Origin: Endomychus coccineus
Lineage: Eukaryota; Arthropoda; Insecta; Coleoptera; Endomychidae
DNA length: 64,000 nucleotides
NCBI GenBank assembly: GCA_958510875.1
Contig: OY294067.1
Location: 55,316,039 to 55,380,038, forward strand
Direction: 5' to 3'
In this document: one piece after another, positions 1-12,349 of the stretch
Layout of the letters: each line of letters begins with the position of its first letter
Numbering within the stretch: the first letter of the stretch is position 1
Translations under genes and position numbers: made by a program
Notes under the pieces: model-generated
Database searches by the model: none
The model's input: only the letters and a program-made list of their open reading frames with translations
Told to the model about the DNA's origin: nothing

Positions 1-2
1 TT

Positions 3-866
3 GTTGGTGAAGACTTACTCGTATTACTCACTGCTCGAACGCCAACTGAAAAAACTATTTTTTTCTTAAAACCAGGAAAAGCTCAACATCAATCAGATAT
101 ATATTCATCAAAAAGTTTATCTACTTTTGTAAAGTGTCAAACTCATGTACTATTTTTACACGCAATAACTGGCTGTGATACGACATCTGCATTTTACAGG
201 AGGGGTAAAACAGCAGTTTTCAAAATGTTTGAAAAACAAGATTCAGTTTAATGTGCTGAAATTTTTAAAAAGAGTAATTCAACTCAACAAGAAGTTATCA
301 CCAACGGCATCCGCTGTCTTCTTTATATGTACGGAGCTCCTAAAAAAACGACCTGTTTAGATAAGCATCGATATTCATGTTTCGTTAAAAATACTAAAAA
401 TTAAAAACAAGTTCAATTAGCTTGTCTTCCTCCAACTTCAGTTGCTGCTCATCAACATCTTTTTCGGGTATATTACCAAGTTCAAGTGTGGCTTGGTTAT
501 CAGCTAGACCCTACAGACTGGGGTTGGAAGTTAGTCAACAATATATTAGAGCCAGTTCAAACTTTACTCCCACCTGCGCCGGAAATACTGTTGAACACAA
601 TTGTTTGCAACTGCAAAAAGGGATGCAGTGTTAAATGTGGTTGCAAAAAAGTCGGACTATTTTGTTCTCTGGCATGCACAAATTGTCAAGGCCGGTCGTG
701 CTCTAATGTTGAATCACAAACAATGGAGGATTCGTTTGATTCCGACGAAGTGTCATGCGATACATCGCTATTGACGCAATTTACTTGCGTCCAAAATGAA
801 GATGAAGAAGAAGCAGGAGAAGAAGAAGAAGAGGAAGAACAAGAAGAAGATCAAGAAGAAGAATAA
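3..866 (+). pseudogene. 3' part of a repeated CXC-domain transposon-type protein, broken
   Basis: Three blocks in different frames join into the C-terminal part of a protein family I know as highly repeated in insect genomes (basis: family memory, no formal name recalled). Block 1 (3-251) reads HAITGCDTTSAF, a hallmark of this family, and ends in a stop. Block 2 (about 255-402) reads NGIRCLLYMYGAP in another frame. Block 3 (403-866) reads DPTDWGWKL, then a cysteine-rich CNCKKGC...CGCKK...C..C domain resembling the Tesmin/TSO1 CXC fold, then a Glu-rich tail from a GAA/GAG run (about 800-865). The 5' part lies outside the window. Frameshifts and stops show it is inactive. The CXC domain probably bound zinc or DNA (inference). 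Confidence 0.7.
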
Positions 867-1545
867 GAAGAATTTGAAACTTACGAATCAGGCGAATGAA
901 CTTCACCACTTTTTTTTAATTTACATCGCTTTTATCTTTTCCAATCTTTGAAAATTCCCGTTATTTTGCAATAGTTTCACATTAAACAGGATCACAACTG
1001 ACCCGTGGAGTAGGCCTACTGGGGAAACCACGTTGAAAAAAACGCGCTAAGTACAATACCTCATAGGTGGCGTGGAAACGTGTGCATATTATGACGATAA
1101 CAACTTTTATAACTTTTTGAATCGTTATATCTCAGAAACGGTGGCTCGTAGGAAAAAAAGTATTAATACATTTTTATAGATCATTTTATGATCTACAATT
1201 TTTGTCTGAGGTACTTTTATGATAAAACTTACCGTTTTGCTGAAAATCGCGGAAAACTCATTTTCTTGACCTTTGACCTTGAATAAAAAATTTCCATACA
1301 CGGGAATGATGGGGAACTTTTAAATATTATTTATAATTATGTTTTGAACAATTTTACTGATTTTCAGCTTGTTGGGATTTTATGCACCTTCGAATGTCTA
1401 AATTGACCGGACTACTTGTTTTTAATAATAACTATGAGGAAAAGATAACGATTTCTCGAACAACTAGTCCAGTAAACGGGGGACTTCATTACGAACATTT
1501 TTGTTCATTCACCGATTTTGATCTGTCAGGGCTCGTTCGATTCGT
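867..1545. other. AT-rich spacer without recognisable gene
   Basis: No convincing coding sequence. An open frame at 1382-1585 runs into the next TIR element and has no recognisable motif. The stretch may be 3' sequence of the broken element to its left. Confidence 0.4.
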
Positions 1546-3173
1546 CTTGATACCTAGACCAAAGCTTACCACTTTTGGTCTTTGACAAATTGTTTATTTT
1601 GTTAATAAACAATAAATAGTGGCAACAAAAGTTTTAAACACTATTTTCCATTGATTTTATGCAAGTGTATTTTTTTATTTATTTGACCGATTGAACACTG
1701 TTTCAATGTTTATAACAATTAGATAATAAATAAACAATTTGATGATTGACAAATTAACAACAACAAAAAATGTTTTCCAAATATTCGACATTAGAATCAT
1801 TTCGGGATAATTAGAACCAGCTAAACATGAATTTGATGTCATTATTTAATTAGTTGGTGGTATAATTAGTTATAAACAATTTTTTAGTTAACCAATGAAC
1901 AAAAAAATTTAAATTTCTAAGTATTCGACATTAGAGTCATTTTCGGATGATTAGGACCTGGATAAATGTTTTTTCATATCAAGGAAAGGTTATATTCTGA
2001 AATAAATAAAAAAGAAACACTAATGAATTTATAGCAATTTGTTTCAGAATTATAAATAAAAATGAAGACATCCAGAATATTGTTTTGGTTGAATTTTCAA
2101 AGGCTCGTTTCTGATAGAATCTATAGGAATACATACTCTCTGATATAATCAACAAATGATTTGAAAGTTACTTAATTACCTAGCTTATCAATTGTATGAT
2201 TTAAATCCATCATAGACTTAGATAGTCATTTCATTTAAGTGTATAAAATATTATATTATCATTTATATTGACTACAAATTCAAATTTTATTTATTATTGA
2301 AATATTATATATAGTCTAAAATTTGAGAACACAATTTGTTTATCCTTTCCCTCACATCCATTCATAACCTTAGAGATATTAGAAATAAATTAATCAAAAA
2401 AAATCTCCTATGCATTTACAATGAATTAAAATTTATTCAAGCATTATTAAAACTCTCATAACCGATGGTAGAAGCCGTTACTGTAAAGTAATTTATCATT
2501 ATGATTAAATGAAAGAACAATTACTTTGTTTTTATACCACTTTTGATAATAACATGAAAACGCTACCATAGTTTCAACATCGAAGTGTCATTATTAAACA
2601 GATACAAAATTATGAAGTAAGCAATAAATAGGAACTGAAGTACATTTGGGCTAATGAGATAATCAAAAATTCCAAAACAAGTAGATTCCGTGAAAATACA
2701 GGGAAATAATTTGTGCAGTAGGATAATCATTATTTAATTTTCTAAGAATTATTCTAAGAGTGCTATGAAAGACAAAGGAACATATCACTCTGGTATAGGT
2801 CTAACTGATCACTTAGGATGTTGTTTAAATTATATTTAAATTAGTTTTATTAAATTAAGATAAAATTTTGAATGATTATATATACATCACTTGATTGAAA
2901 AAATATTATAGACTAATGTTATTAATTAACAAATAACTAAACAAATAAACAATAGAAAACCAAACACGTGTACGATATGAACGCTTCTAATCAACAAATT
3001 GTTATAAACATTGAATAAGCACTGTTTATCGGTCAAATAAAAAATACACTTTAACTGCTTAAAATCAATGGAAAATAGTGTTTAAAACTTTTTTTGACAC
3101 TATTTATTGTTTATTAACAAAATAAACAATTTGTCAAGGACCAAAAGTGGTAAGCTTTGATCTGGGTGTCAAG
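1546..3173. mobile_element. 1.63-kb non-autonomous TIR element
   Basis: The two ends are inverted copies over roughly 170 bp: 1546-1722 matches the reverse complement of about 3000-3173, starting CTTGA(T/C)ACC on both ends and sharing the motif AAGCTTACCACTTTTGGTC. The interior is AT-rich and has no open frame of note. It holds an internal direct repeat of about 50 bp (around 1780-1829 and 1922-1971, key motif ATTCGACATTAGA). No target duplication could be settled. It is a MITE-like or deleted DNA transposon; superfamily unknown. Confidence 0.7.
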
Positions 3174-4129
3174 GCGTTACCTTCTCAGGATAGGTATAAT
3201 TGGGGGCGAAGACATCTGTCAGCTTCATTAGTGGAAACAAATTAGTACTGTTTCATTTTAAGATAAGTTGTCACGGATATCTTTCTCAACTCCAGACCAT
3301 GGTATTAATTGGCTGAATCAGTGTATAAATAGTGTTTAATTGATTTTATTGCAAATGTATAATCAGACTAATAACTAATCGATTCACAGCATATGTATGT
3401 ACCAATATGATCTTTTGCCTTGTTAATAATTTTATAATACATGGTTCGGTGTAATAAACGTTTTTTAATTAATTAAAAAACCTGTACCAAGGGACTTTTC
3501 CGCACTCTCAACCAGTTATCGTCACGCATCCAATACAGACCTATATAATGGTGTCGTGCTACTAATCCTGTTGATATTCTTTACATACTAGAAAAGTAGC
3601 ACAAGTACAAGTTACAATTATTAATTACGTAAAAAGATAAGACATTGCATTTTCGCGTAACATGCATGTTAAATAAATTCAACGATCATTGCTTATTTAT
3701 GATGTTGTAAACATGCAATTCCTGCCTTGAAGGTTGAAACTGTCTATTCTGTTACTATGGGACGAATAATCAAGAAATAAAGTCACCTCATTTCTTGCTA
3801 CACAAATAACTAATGAGTTTTTTATAGAAGGAAACCATTTCAGTTGCTCCACTCTGCTTAGTTTCAATTGTACACAAAGTTGCTCGACTTGTAAATTAGA
3901 GATCTAAATCTTAAATGTAAACCACGATAATTTTTCTAAGATCTTTTTAGGGATGAACTGAACCGGGTTTTTGGCATAATCAGTTATACTAAAAATAATG
4001 CTTTTACATTTTAAAACTAGAAATCATTTGATTTGATTAATGATTTGTATATAATTGTTTCACATTCTATAAGATACTATTCGCATTTGTGCAAAGATAA
4101 TCAGATGAATTATTTCTTTCATTATCTGT
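3174..4129. other. Non-coding AT-rich stretch
   Basis: No ORF, RNA or repeat that I can support. Confidence 0.4.
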
Positions 4130-5345
4130 ACACAACGAAATAATATTTAAATTAATAATATCTGTAAGAAAATGTACAAAAACAAATGTTCCCTTTCTGA
4201 GAATCGAACCCGAGCCTACTGAGTGGGATAAAAAGAACGGTGGACATTTAAGTTTTCTTCATTAGTATTTTTGTTGTTGCTGGACGTTTTTCTTGAATTT
4301 GGGGGAAATTAGTTTGAAATTAACTGAAATTTACTGTAAAAGTTGATGTACACTTTGGAATTTTTTTTAATTTTAGACCCTTCACAAAAGAGTGTTTTTA
4401 TTAGACAATTACCCTGAAAAACAAAAGAGTTCGTCACCGTCAAAAGTTAAATATGATAGGACCTACCGTTTTTGAGTTATCGTGTAGACAAACTAAATAA
4501 TATTCAAATTAATAATATTTTTAAGAAAATGTACAAAAACAAAAATGTTCCGTTTCTGGAATTCGAACCCGAGTCTACCGAGTGGGAGCCAACTATCCTA
4601 ACCCCTAGACCACACCGCCGTTGTTCATAAACTGTTAAAGAACGGTGGAAATTTAAGTTTACTTAAACAGTGTTTTTGTTGTTGTTGGACGATTTTGTTG
4701 AATTTGGGGGAAATTACTTTTAAATTAACTTAAATTTACTGTAAAAGTTGATGCATACTTTGGAATTTTTTTAAATTTTAAACCCTTCACAAAAGAGTGT
4801 ATTTATTAGACGATTTCCCTGAAAAACAATAGGGTTCATCACCGTCAAAAGTTGAATATGATAGGACCTTCCGTTTTTGAGATATCGTGTAGACAAATTA
4901 AATAATATTCAAATTAATGATATTTTTAAGAAAATGTACAAAAACAAATGTTCCCTTCCTGGGAATCGAACCCGAGTCTAGTGAGTGGGAGCCAACTATC
5001 CTAACCCCTAGACCATACCGCCGTTGTTTAGAAACTGTTAAAGAACGGTGCAAATTTAAGTTTACTTAAATAGTGTTTTTGTTGTTGTTGAACGATGTTG
5101 TTGAATTTGGGTGAAAGTAGTTTTAAATTAACTTAAATTTACTGTAAAAGTTAATGTATACTTTGGAATTGTTTTTATTTTAAACCCTTAAGTTAAACTT
5201 ACTGTAAAAGTTAATGTATACTTTGGAATTGTTTTTATTTTAAACCCTTAAGAAAAGGGTGTATTTATTAGAAGATTTCCATGAAAAACAAGAGTTCGTC
5301 ACAGTCAAAATTTAAATATGATAGAACCTTCCGTTTTTGTGTTAT
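4130..5345 (-). repeat. Tandem array of tRNA-headed SINE-like units
   Basis: On the minus strand each roughly 410-bp unit begins with a tRNA-like head and continues into a shared body that ends near ATATCGTGTAGACAA. Heads are at 5032-4951, 4619-4547 and about 4230-4189 (the last lacks its 5' half). The 5032 head shows a Pol III A box (TGGTCTAGGGG) and a perfect B box (GGTTCGATTCC); the 4619 head has a slightly damaged B box. The middle of the head (GGCTCCCACT) resembles the anticodon arm of a Gly or Glu tRNA. Bodies lie between heads and in 5033-5345. Head-to-tail tandem organisation is unusual for a SINE; a satellite derived from one is an alternative. Confidence 0.65.
5131..5250. repeat. 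60-bp tandem duplication inside the SINE body
   Basis: The block around ACTGTAAAAGTTAATGTATA occurs at 5141 and again at 5201 with almost identical sequence on either side, giving two 60-bp units inside the outermost repeat body. Confidence 0.85.
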
Positions 5346-6084
5346 CGTGTAGACAAGCTTTTCGTGACATATATCCAGACAGTCGTATTTTCTCGAAGTT
5401 GCTTAACATTCGATGATAACTACTATAGCGCAGAAATTTTTGTTCAAGCAATTTTTCTAACGAGTTTAGAAATAGCTTGTGTAAATGCAATATACTCTTC
5501 GGACTTTGTCGCGAAGAGTATAATAAGGAACTTTCGATTGAAGATTCTATGCAGCAATAATTAGAATTACGAAATATTTCAAAAATCGTATGTATTGTAT
5601 GTAACATTGGATTATCAATTAGAATTTAAATTGAAATTCTCATTACAACTTAGTTCTTTCAACATTGCAAACACAATACTTAACGGTACATAGTTATGTG
5701 AAGTCATAATATATTGCTGGTTGAGGTGTTAATGCCTTATTATAAAGGTTTATGCAAATTCAACCTCAGGATTTATTTTCTGGATGAAAATCAAAATATA
5801 GGAAGTATTAAAATTTACAGGAGACAACAGTTAGTTATACAATATAATATGTATTTGCCAAATGCCCTCTATGACTCCACGACGACCACCATTATTTTAC
5901 CGAAGTTTTTCATAATACTTCAAGCATAAATGCGGTTTTATTTCAGCTATTACTCTGGAATAGTGGGAGTTTTATTGAGATAAATTCTTTCCCACAAATA
6001 GTCTTAGATAAAAAGTTTAATCGAGTTAGATCCCAAGGCCTTGATGGTCAATCGATGTTACTCTGGTTATTGTTTTTTTTTCTA
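5346..6084. other. Spacer without recognisable gene
   Basis: Short overlapping open frames on both strands (5305-5929) have no motif and look fortuitous. Nothing else seen. Confidence 0.4.
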
Positions 6085-7568
6085 GACAATCAATTCCTTT
6101 ATGAATCGCATGCACCTAAGGAGTTTATGCAGAAAAATTTTCCCAGAGCTAACTATAAACGTGTAGCAAATATTTATTGTTGTTCCAGTCCTGGATAAAT
6201 ATTTCAAAGCGTGGTCTATTTGGTGGGTTGTCTCAATTTATGAGCTCCTCAATGCGAGGAATATTTGGGGGGTTGTCTCAATTTATGAACTCCTCTATTC
6301 CTTTATGAAACGCATGAACTTTCGGTTCGTTTCAAGTTTATGCAGAAAAGCTTTCATAGAGCTAACTATAAACGCCTAGAAAATATTTATTGCTGCTCCA
6401 GTCCTGGATAAATCTTTCACAGCGTGGAATATTTGGGGGGTTGTCTCAATTTATGAACTCCTCTATTCCTTTATGAAACGCATGAACTTTCGGAGTTTAT
6501 GCAGAAAAGCTTTCACAGAGCTAACTATAGACGCCTAGGAAATATTTATTGTTGCTACAGTCCTGGATAATCTTTCAAGGCGTGGACTATTTGTTGGGTT
6601 GTCTCAATTTATGAACTCCTCTATTCCTTTGTGAAACACATGAACTTTCGGAGTTTATGCAAAAAAGCTTTCACAGAGCTAACTATAAACGCCTAGTAAA
6701 TATTTATTGTTGCTCCAGTCCTGGATAAATCTTTCAAAGCGTGGAATATTTGGGGGGGTTGTCTCAATTTATGAACTTCTCAATTCCTTTATAGAACACA
6801 TGAACCTTCGGAGTTTATGCAGAAAAAACTTTCGCAGAGCTAACTATAAAACGTAGCAAATATTTATTGTTGCTCCAGTTCTGGATAAATCTCTCAAAGC
6901 GCGGACTATTTGGTGGGTTGTCTCAATTTATGAACTCCTCTATTCCTTTATGAAACCCATTAACCTTCGGAGTTTATGCAGAAAAAGCAGAGATAACTAT
7001 AAATGCCTAGCAAATATTTATTGTTGCTCCAGTTCTGTATAAATCTTTCAAAGCGTGGAATATTTGGGGGTTGTCTCAGTTTATGAATTCCTCTATTCCT
7101 TTATGAAATCCATGAACTTTCGGAGTTTATGCAGAAAAGCTTTCACAGAGCTAACTATAAACGCCTAGCAAATATTTATTGTTGCTCCAGTCCTCGATAA
7201 ATCTTTCAAAGCGTGGAATATTTGAGGGGTTGTCTCAATTTATGAACTCCTCTATCCCTTTATGAAACCCATGAACTTTCGGAGTTTATGCAGAAAAGCT
7301 TTCACAGAGCTAACAATAAACGCCTAGCAAATATTTATTGTTGCTCCAGTCGTGGATAAATCTTTCAAAGCGTGGAATATTTGGGGGTTGTCTCAATTTA
7401 TGAACTCCTCAATTCTTTTATGGAACGCATGAACCTTCGGAGTTTATGTAGAAAAAGCTTTCGCAGAGCTAACTATAAAACGTAGCAAATATTTATTCTT
7501 GCTCCAGTTCTGGATAAATCTCTCAAAGCGCGGACTATTTGGTGGGTTGTCTCAATTTATGAATTCCT
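6085..7568 (+). repeat. 159-bp satellite array with four-unit higher-order period
   Basis: The motif GTTGTCTCAATTTATGA recurs at 6227, 6272, 6440, 6598, 6758, 6917, 7070, 7229, 7387 and 7546. After an irregular start the spacing is 153-160 bp, giving about nine monomers. Each has the same order of blocks (CCTTTATGAAACGCATGAAC, GGAGTTTATGCAGAAAA, CTAACTATAAACGCCTAG, AATATTTATTGTTGCTCCAG, TGGATAAATC). The units ending at 6917 and 7546 share private variants (CGCAGAGCTAAC, AAAACGTAGC, GCGGACTATTTGGTGGG), so a roughly 629-bp tetramer overlays the monomer. No coding potential. Confidence 0.9.
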
Positions 7569-7643
7569 AGTTAGACGTATATTGAATGTCCGTAGTTAAA
7601 TGACAAAACCTGAGACAAAATTTATTACTAAATGGACTGAAAG

Positions 7644-8420
7644 TTGCTCGATATATGGGATAGCTCCCAGAATTATAATTTAAATTTATTCCTGGATTTT
7701 TTGTTTAATACATCTATGGATGAAGGTGAGAGAGCTATTCAGAAGAAGAGCTATATAAAAAAAAATTACCTCTTCCGGTGTGAGCCGGAGTATTTGGGCC
7801 TACGGATAACATCAAGCTTAGGTTTCCACTGGGCAAGTATGCAAACATTTTTCAGCAGAGGTCAAGATCATCCTGGGAATCAAAAAGGGTGGAAAATCTT
7901 ATCAGATAGCAGGGCCTCCTTAGCGTCCCTAGCAGCTCAAAAAATTAAATCAAAGATTGGTGAAGGAGTGTTTTACAGCCTTAAAGGGCATTAGGGGCAA
8001 CAAAGCGAATCGGCTGGGCAGCGAGGCTGCGGTGCAGACTTCTACCGTTCTCTTACCGGTAAAATGCACTCTCATGCGAGGAAGTGTGTCCACAAATGGA
8101 TTCGAGCATCGCAAACACTGAATCGAGGAGAAGAGATGTAGGCAGGAAAAAGGTCATAGAGCCCAACGAATCAAGAGCCACCGAAGCTCTCAAACTCAAT
8201 AGGCGGGAGAAATAGCTGGTCCAGAATATGGACAAAAATGTAGAATATGCGAGATGTTCGAGGTTCTAACAAACCATAGGTGGAACTGGTTTGGAGCAAC
8301 GTTGAGCTAAGTGTTAAATGGAACCGGGGATCACAGTGGTGGCCTTCGGAGTCCACAGAGTGATGCTACCCGGTCTGTCCTTGGGGGACCCGACTTCTAC
8401 AAATAATAATAAGAATTATC
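7644..8420 (+). mobile_element. Degenerate LINE 3' end with RNase H remnant
   Basis: An open frame at 7644-7994 carries an RNase H segment: ILSDSRASLASL with the SDS active-site motif typical of LINE RNase H domains. Directly after its stop, another frame reads KGIRGNKANRLGSEAA, matching the H-x-GI-x-GNE-x-AD motif of the RNase H C-terminus. The rest (8040-8405) has no long frame, and the copy ends in a short (AAT)n tail near 8400-8412. The RT and 5' part are missing. By domain order it fits an I/LOA/R1-like non-LTR retrotransposon. Inactive. Confidence 0.6.
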
Positions 8421-9613
8421 ATTCTATTTCACGACTAGTTTCCCAGTGTACATTTTGGTCAGAAGGATTGTATGTCAAGTTTTACAATATATACCAAGGT
8501 TCAGTTGAATTTTTGCCAATTCCTCCCATTCTAATTTCTGATTTTCTGTTTTATCAAATTGCTCCAATACATATGATGTCAATGTAAAGTGATGTAAGTT
8601 CGAGGACAACGCAGACGTACTTATCGATTTGAAACATATCATGAATCATGATGCTAAAATTATGCCATAGTGCATGCATCTAGCATGCGAGAAATCTATA
8701 GTGAGCAGGTAGTTTATTGCAAATGAGTATTATTTTCATTTCAAGTTAGATTGCGTGATCGGGCGTGTCGAGAGGTGTAGAAGAGACAGAGCGGCACGGA
8801 ATGTGCTGCACTTGCAGCCCGTAATATGGACACTTGTTCAGGACATTCGGTTCTTTGTGCGATTCGTAGAATACTGAACTGACTTTATTATCACATAGGT
8901 ACACATCGAGCCACGTGAATGTTGTAATTAAATCGTCCAAACATCCGTGAATATGCAATATGGAACTTTTCAACTAATTACTTATTCATATTGTTCTCTC
9001 AGAATATAAATTAAATTATACAGAAAGTAAGCTTATTATTATAAAACTACTTTCAAACCTGTGATAATTTGTGAAGAGATTTTCTTTTCCTAGAGAAACA
9101 ACGAAATTTGTATTTTGTCTAAATCCTGTTTAAAGGGATTACAATATGTAAAGTTCCGTAAGAGGTTCCGTAGGTATTAGACATTAGGCACAATCGCAAT
9201 TATTACATTTTTTTTCTTGAAATTTACGAAAAATTAGTCAGAGAAATAGGAAAAAGATACAAGAACGCCCATGTCGAATAAAAATAATTTCTACGACTTC
9301 TTCCGAAAGTAACGTTTTCTGCCCTCTTCACCCTTTACGAAAAAAATATACTTCCTACCCTAGGAAAGGAAGAATATATTTCTCAGTAGGTACTTTCCAC
9401 GGATAGCATGATATTCGTCACAATTTGATCACGGGGACCGGTCAAGGTCTAAGGGTGCCTGAAACTCGTCACACCGAGCTTTCTTTATTAAGAACAGAAA
9501 GGATCGGCGCATGTTGATCATTACGGCTAATTGAAAATTCATTGCTTATTAAGGCTAGATAGGGGGCTTGTTTCCAAACTTATAATCATTATATTTTTCT
9601 TGCTACAAGTAAT
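8421..9613. other. Mostly featureless; one unassigned conserved-looking patch
   Basis: I see no recognisable domain. The less AT-rich patch at 8750-8975 is open on the minus strand for 75 codons but matches nothing I know and shows no clear splice sites. It could be an exon of an unknown gene or old TE sequence. Confidence 0.3.
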
Positions 9614-10588
9614 AGTTAATAGTCTAGGAAATAGAGACATATTTTGGGCCTGAGATATAACATGTTAGCATATGTGTTATGTTTTAGGAATTATTAATCT
9701 GAGTATTTTATGCTGTGTGAGTTGGACCTTCCACCCCGCCCCGTTTTGAGTTAGCCGCCCCAGAAAATATTCAATTTAGGAACGGGTTATAACAATTTGG
9801 TGTTTGGTGCTAGTGGAAGAGCGATCAATATTCAATAAATGCCAACATTTTTTCTCCATGCAGTTGGCAGCACTGGCAGCTTTAGTTATGACCCAAATTG
9901 GAAAGTGGTATAACACTTTCTGACCAGGCGGAAATTTTTTGTTATCAATGCTCATTACTCTAAAACCATACGCCAACATTTTCTATGCGTCCATTTACAA
10001 GAATTTTGTTTGGGATTTGTAGTGGTTTAGGGGGGTTAAACATGAAAGTGACACTCACACAAGCTTTTCTTTTACATAAAAACTACAAGTTGATGGAGGT
10101 GCCAACACTTTTTTTCCAATTTCAGACGATCTGGCAAATTTTTGACCAAAACATGGCCAAAATTCTTGAAAATGGACGCATAGAAAATGTAGGCGTATGG
10201 TTTTCGAGTAATGAGTATTGATAACAAAAAACTTCCGCCTGGTCAGAAAGTGTTACACCACGTTCCAATTTTGGTCATAACTAAAGCAGTGCTGCCAACT
10301 GCATGAAGAAAAAATGTTGGCATTTATTGAATATTGATCAACAAGGGACCCTCTTGGAGTAGCACCAAACACCAAAGTGTTATAACCCGTTCCAAAATAG
10401 AATATTTTCTGGGGCGGCTAACTCAAAATGGGGCGGGGTGGGAAGTTCAACTCACAGAGGATAAGGGAAGTTCAACTCACAGAGGATAAAATACTCAGAT
10501 TAATAATTGCTACAACATAACACATATGCCAACATGTTATATCTCAGGCCCAAAATATGTATCTATCTCCTAGAACCTAGACTATAAC
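9614..10588. mobile_element. 975-bp foldback element with about 400-bp inverted arms
   Basis: The left arm (9614-10014) and right arm (about 10136-10588) are inverted copies along nearly their whole length, starting GTTA(A)TAGTCTAGG at both outer ends. Shared blocks include CATATTTTGGGCCTGAGATA, CGCCCCAGAAAATATTC and CTTTCTGACCAGGCGGAA. A loop of about 120 bp separates the arms. The right arm has an extra 24-bp tandem copy (10441-10488, GGAAGTTCAACTCACAGAGG). The short open frames inside (9776-9979 minus, 9985-10221 plus) mirror each other and are by-products of the palindrome. It could be a non-autonomous MULE derivative, since MULEs can have long TIRs and a MULE transposase begins 20 bp away. 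Confidence 0.8.
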
Positions 10589-10607
10589 ATTCTTTTCAAA
10601 ATTTAAA

Positions 10608-11565
10608 ATGTCGTTTGTGAAAGAAATTATTAGTGAACGCGAAAACACCCAAATAGTGTACGAAAATTATAAGTTTTCTAAACATCGATCTTCAACTAAT
10701 GAAAGTGTCTGTATGTGCATCAAACGGCCTTAATGTAAGGTTTACGTGTACACCATTGGGAATCTGCAAGAACATTCGTACAAAACGTCTAGAGAGAAAA
10801 ATTTCGTTCTGGATAATGATTTCCGAAATGGAATTGTGATTTTTGGCTGCCAAACAAATTTGAAATCTTTATGTAAGTCGAGTTTTATATACATGGATGG
10901 CACATTCCAATACTGCACAAAATTTTTCACACAACTAGTCACCATACATGGTTACATAAATGGACACTATATACCTCTAGTGTTTAGTTTACTGAAAAAC
11001 AAATCAGAAGAAACGTATACTCTGTTTGGAAAAAAATAAGTTTATTTGTTCTCTCAACAACTCAAGTTTTATTCCTGAGAAAGTAGTGGTTGATTTTGAA
11101 ATTGCCATTCATAATGCAGTTCGTAAAGTGTGGGATAACGTTACAATTATTGGTTGCCGCTTCCATCTCACTCAGTCTTGGTGGCGCGGCGTAAAATACA
11201 AAAGTTGGGGGTGGTGAATATAAAAACAAAAATTGTGAAACTGGAAAGTGACTTCGTTAATGTTTTGGTATGGTATTTTTAAATCCAATTCTGCTAAGCG
11301 ATTTATTTGCTTTTGAGTGAGTTATGTTAAAACCAAGTGACGATAAGTTAACGGTTTATTCCGATTATATGGTGGATTATTTTATATTCGACGAACCCAC
11401 TTTTCCACCCCACATTTGGGCTGAAGCTTCTTCAACACTAAATAAATACCACGAACGCTTGCGAGTCCTTTCACTCTAATTTAAATAACACTTTTTATTA
11501 TAGTTCACCGAATATTTTTTATTTCATGGATGCTTTGTTAAAATTTTAAATAGAAGTTTACATAA
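10608..11565 (+). pseudogene. FLYWCH-MULE transposase pseudogene
   Basis: Reading from the ATG at 10608, the N-terminus (YENYKFSKHRSS...C..C) resembles a FLYWCH zinc finger. After an in-frame TAA near 10733 the same frame (10746-11039) gives the MULE transposase core (IYMDGTFQYCTKFFTQLVTI, with the first catalytic Asp in DGTF). A frameshift near 11035 leads to VVDFEIAIHNAV (second Asp) and GCRFHLTQSWWR, the MULE C-x2-H-type signature. Further broken pieces (FDEPTFPPHIWAE around 11390; ESFHSNLNNTFY around 11462-11500) are the usual C-terminal motifs. At least three lesions make it inactive. In the family this enzyme cuts and pastes Mutator-like elements. Confidence 0.8.
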
Positions 11566-12349
11566 AATGTATAATAATGAGCTACTCCTTGTGAATCTAA
11601 AAACTCAGCTACAATTTGGAAACAAGATTTTTTGCAAAAATTAATGTTAGATTTGGAACAATAAACGATAACTACCCTCCATTTTGTTAAAGTTGTTTCA
11701 AATATATATGGACACGATCCATAAAATATGTAGTATTATTATGTTTAAATTGTCAATGTTTTCCTTCCGGGTGTTATGTAAAAGTTATGTATTATAAGTA
11801 CATTATATTCTTGATTATATGTTAGACATTTTTTTATTACAGGAATAAATAAAGTAAAACCGACCTCATAATTTAATTTCTCAATCATATTAGTTTTCAC
11901 CCTTTCCACCCTCTTGAAAAATAATACTAATGAACTGTTCTCTCAGAAACATGAATTTGTAACAATTGATATGCTAATTACAATGAATAGTGTATATAAT
12001 TAATACATTTTTACATGTGTATATAAATCAGTAAGTATATAGTTTTATTTCTTTTTATTAATAAAATTTAGATTTTTTTCTTGAAAACTCCACAGGAAAA
12101 ATCATATGTATTACCCTGAAGCAAAATGTATCGTTGCCTACATTGGATTTTATTGCCCTCCGCTTCGCGTCGAGCTTCATACAATTCGCGATAGGCAAGG
12201 ATAACTAACATTTCATTTCTAGTAATAGCTATTGTTTTGAAAATAAACAACACATAACCGGTTTTAAATGCTCAGAACAGAAGAAACAGAATTTAGTACA
12301 AAGTCATAGATTTCTTTTCCGGGACCTAGAGAATCCAGAAACCCCGTAA
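11566..12349. other. AT-rich spacer
   Basis: No supported gene. The short minus frame at 12068-12253 has no recognisable motif. Confidence 0.4.

Noticed and set aside
800..865. GAA/GAG microsatellite
   Set aside because: It is the in-frame acidic tail of the CXC-protein pseudogene, which is sufficient explanation.
4951..5032. Possible tRNA gene (minus strand)
   Set aside because: Pol III boxes are present, but the acceptor stem does not close and the unit is part of a 410-bp repeat, so it is a tRNA-derived repeat head.
6085..7568. CRISPR-like array
   Set aside because: The whole unit is repeated with no unique spacers; it is a satellite in a eukaryotic genome.
9776..10221. Two open frames on opposite strands, sharing similar peptides
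   Set aside because: They are the two arms of the foldback element read through the inverted repeat; no known domain.
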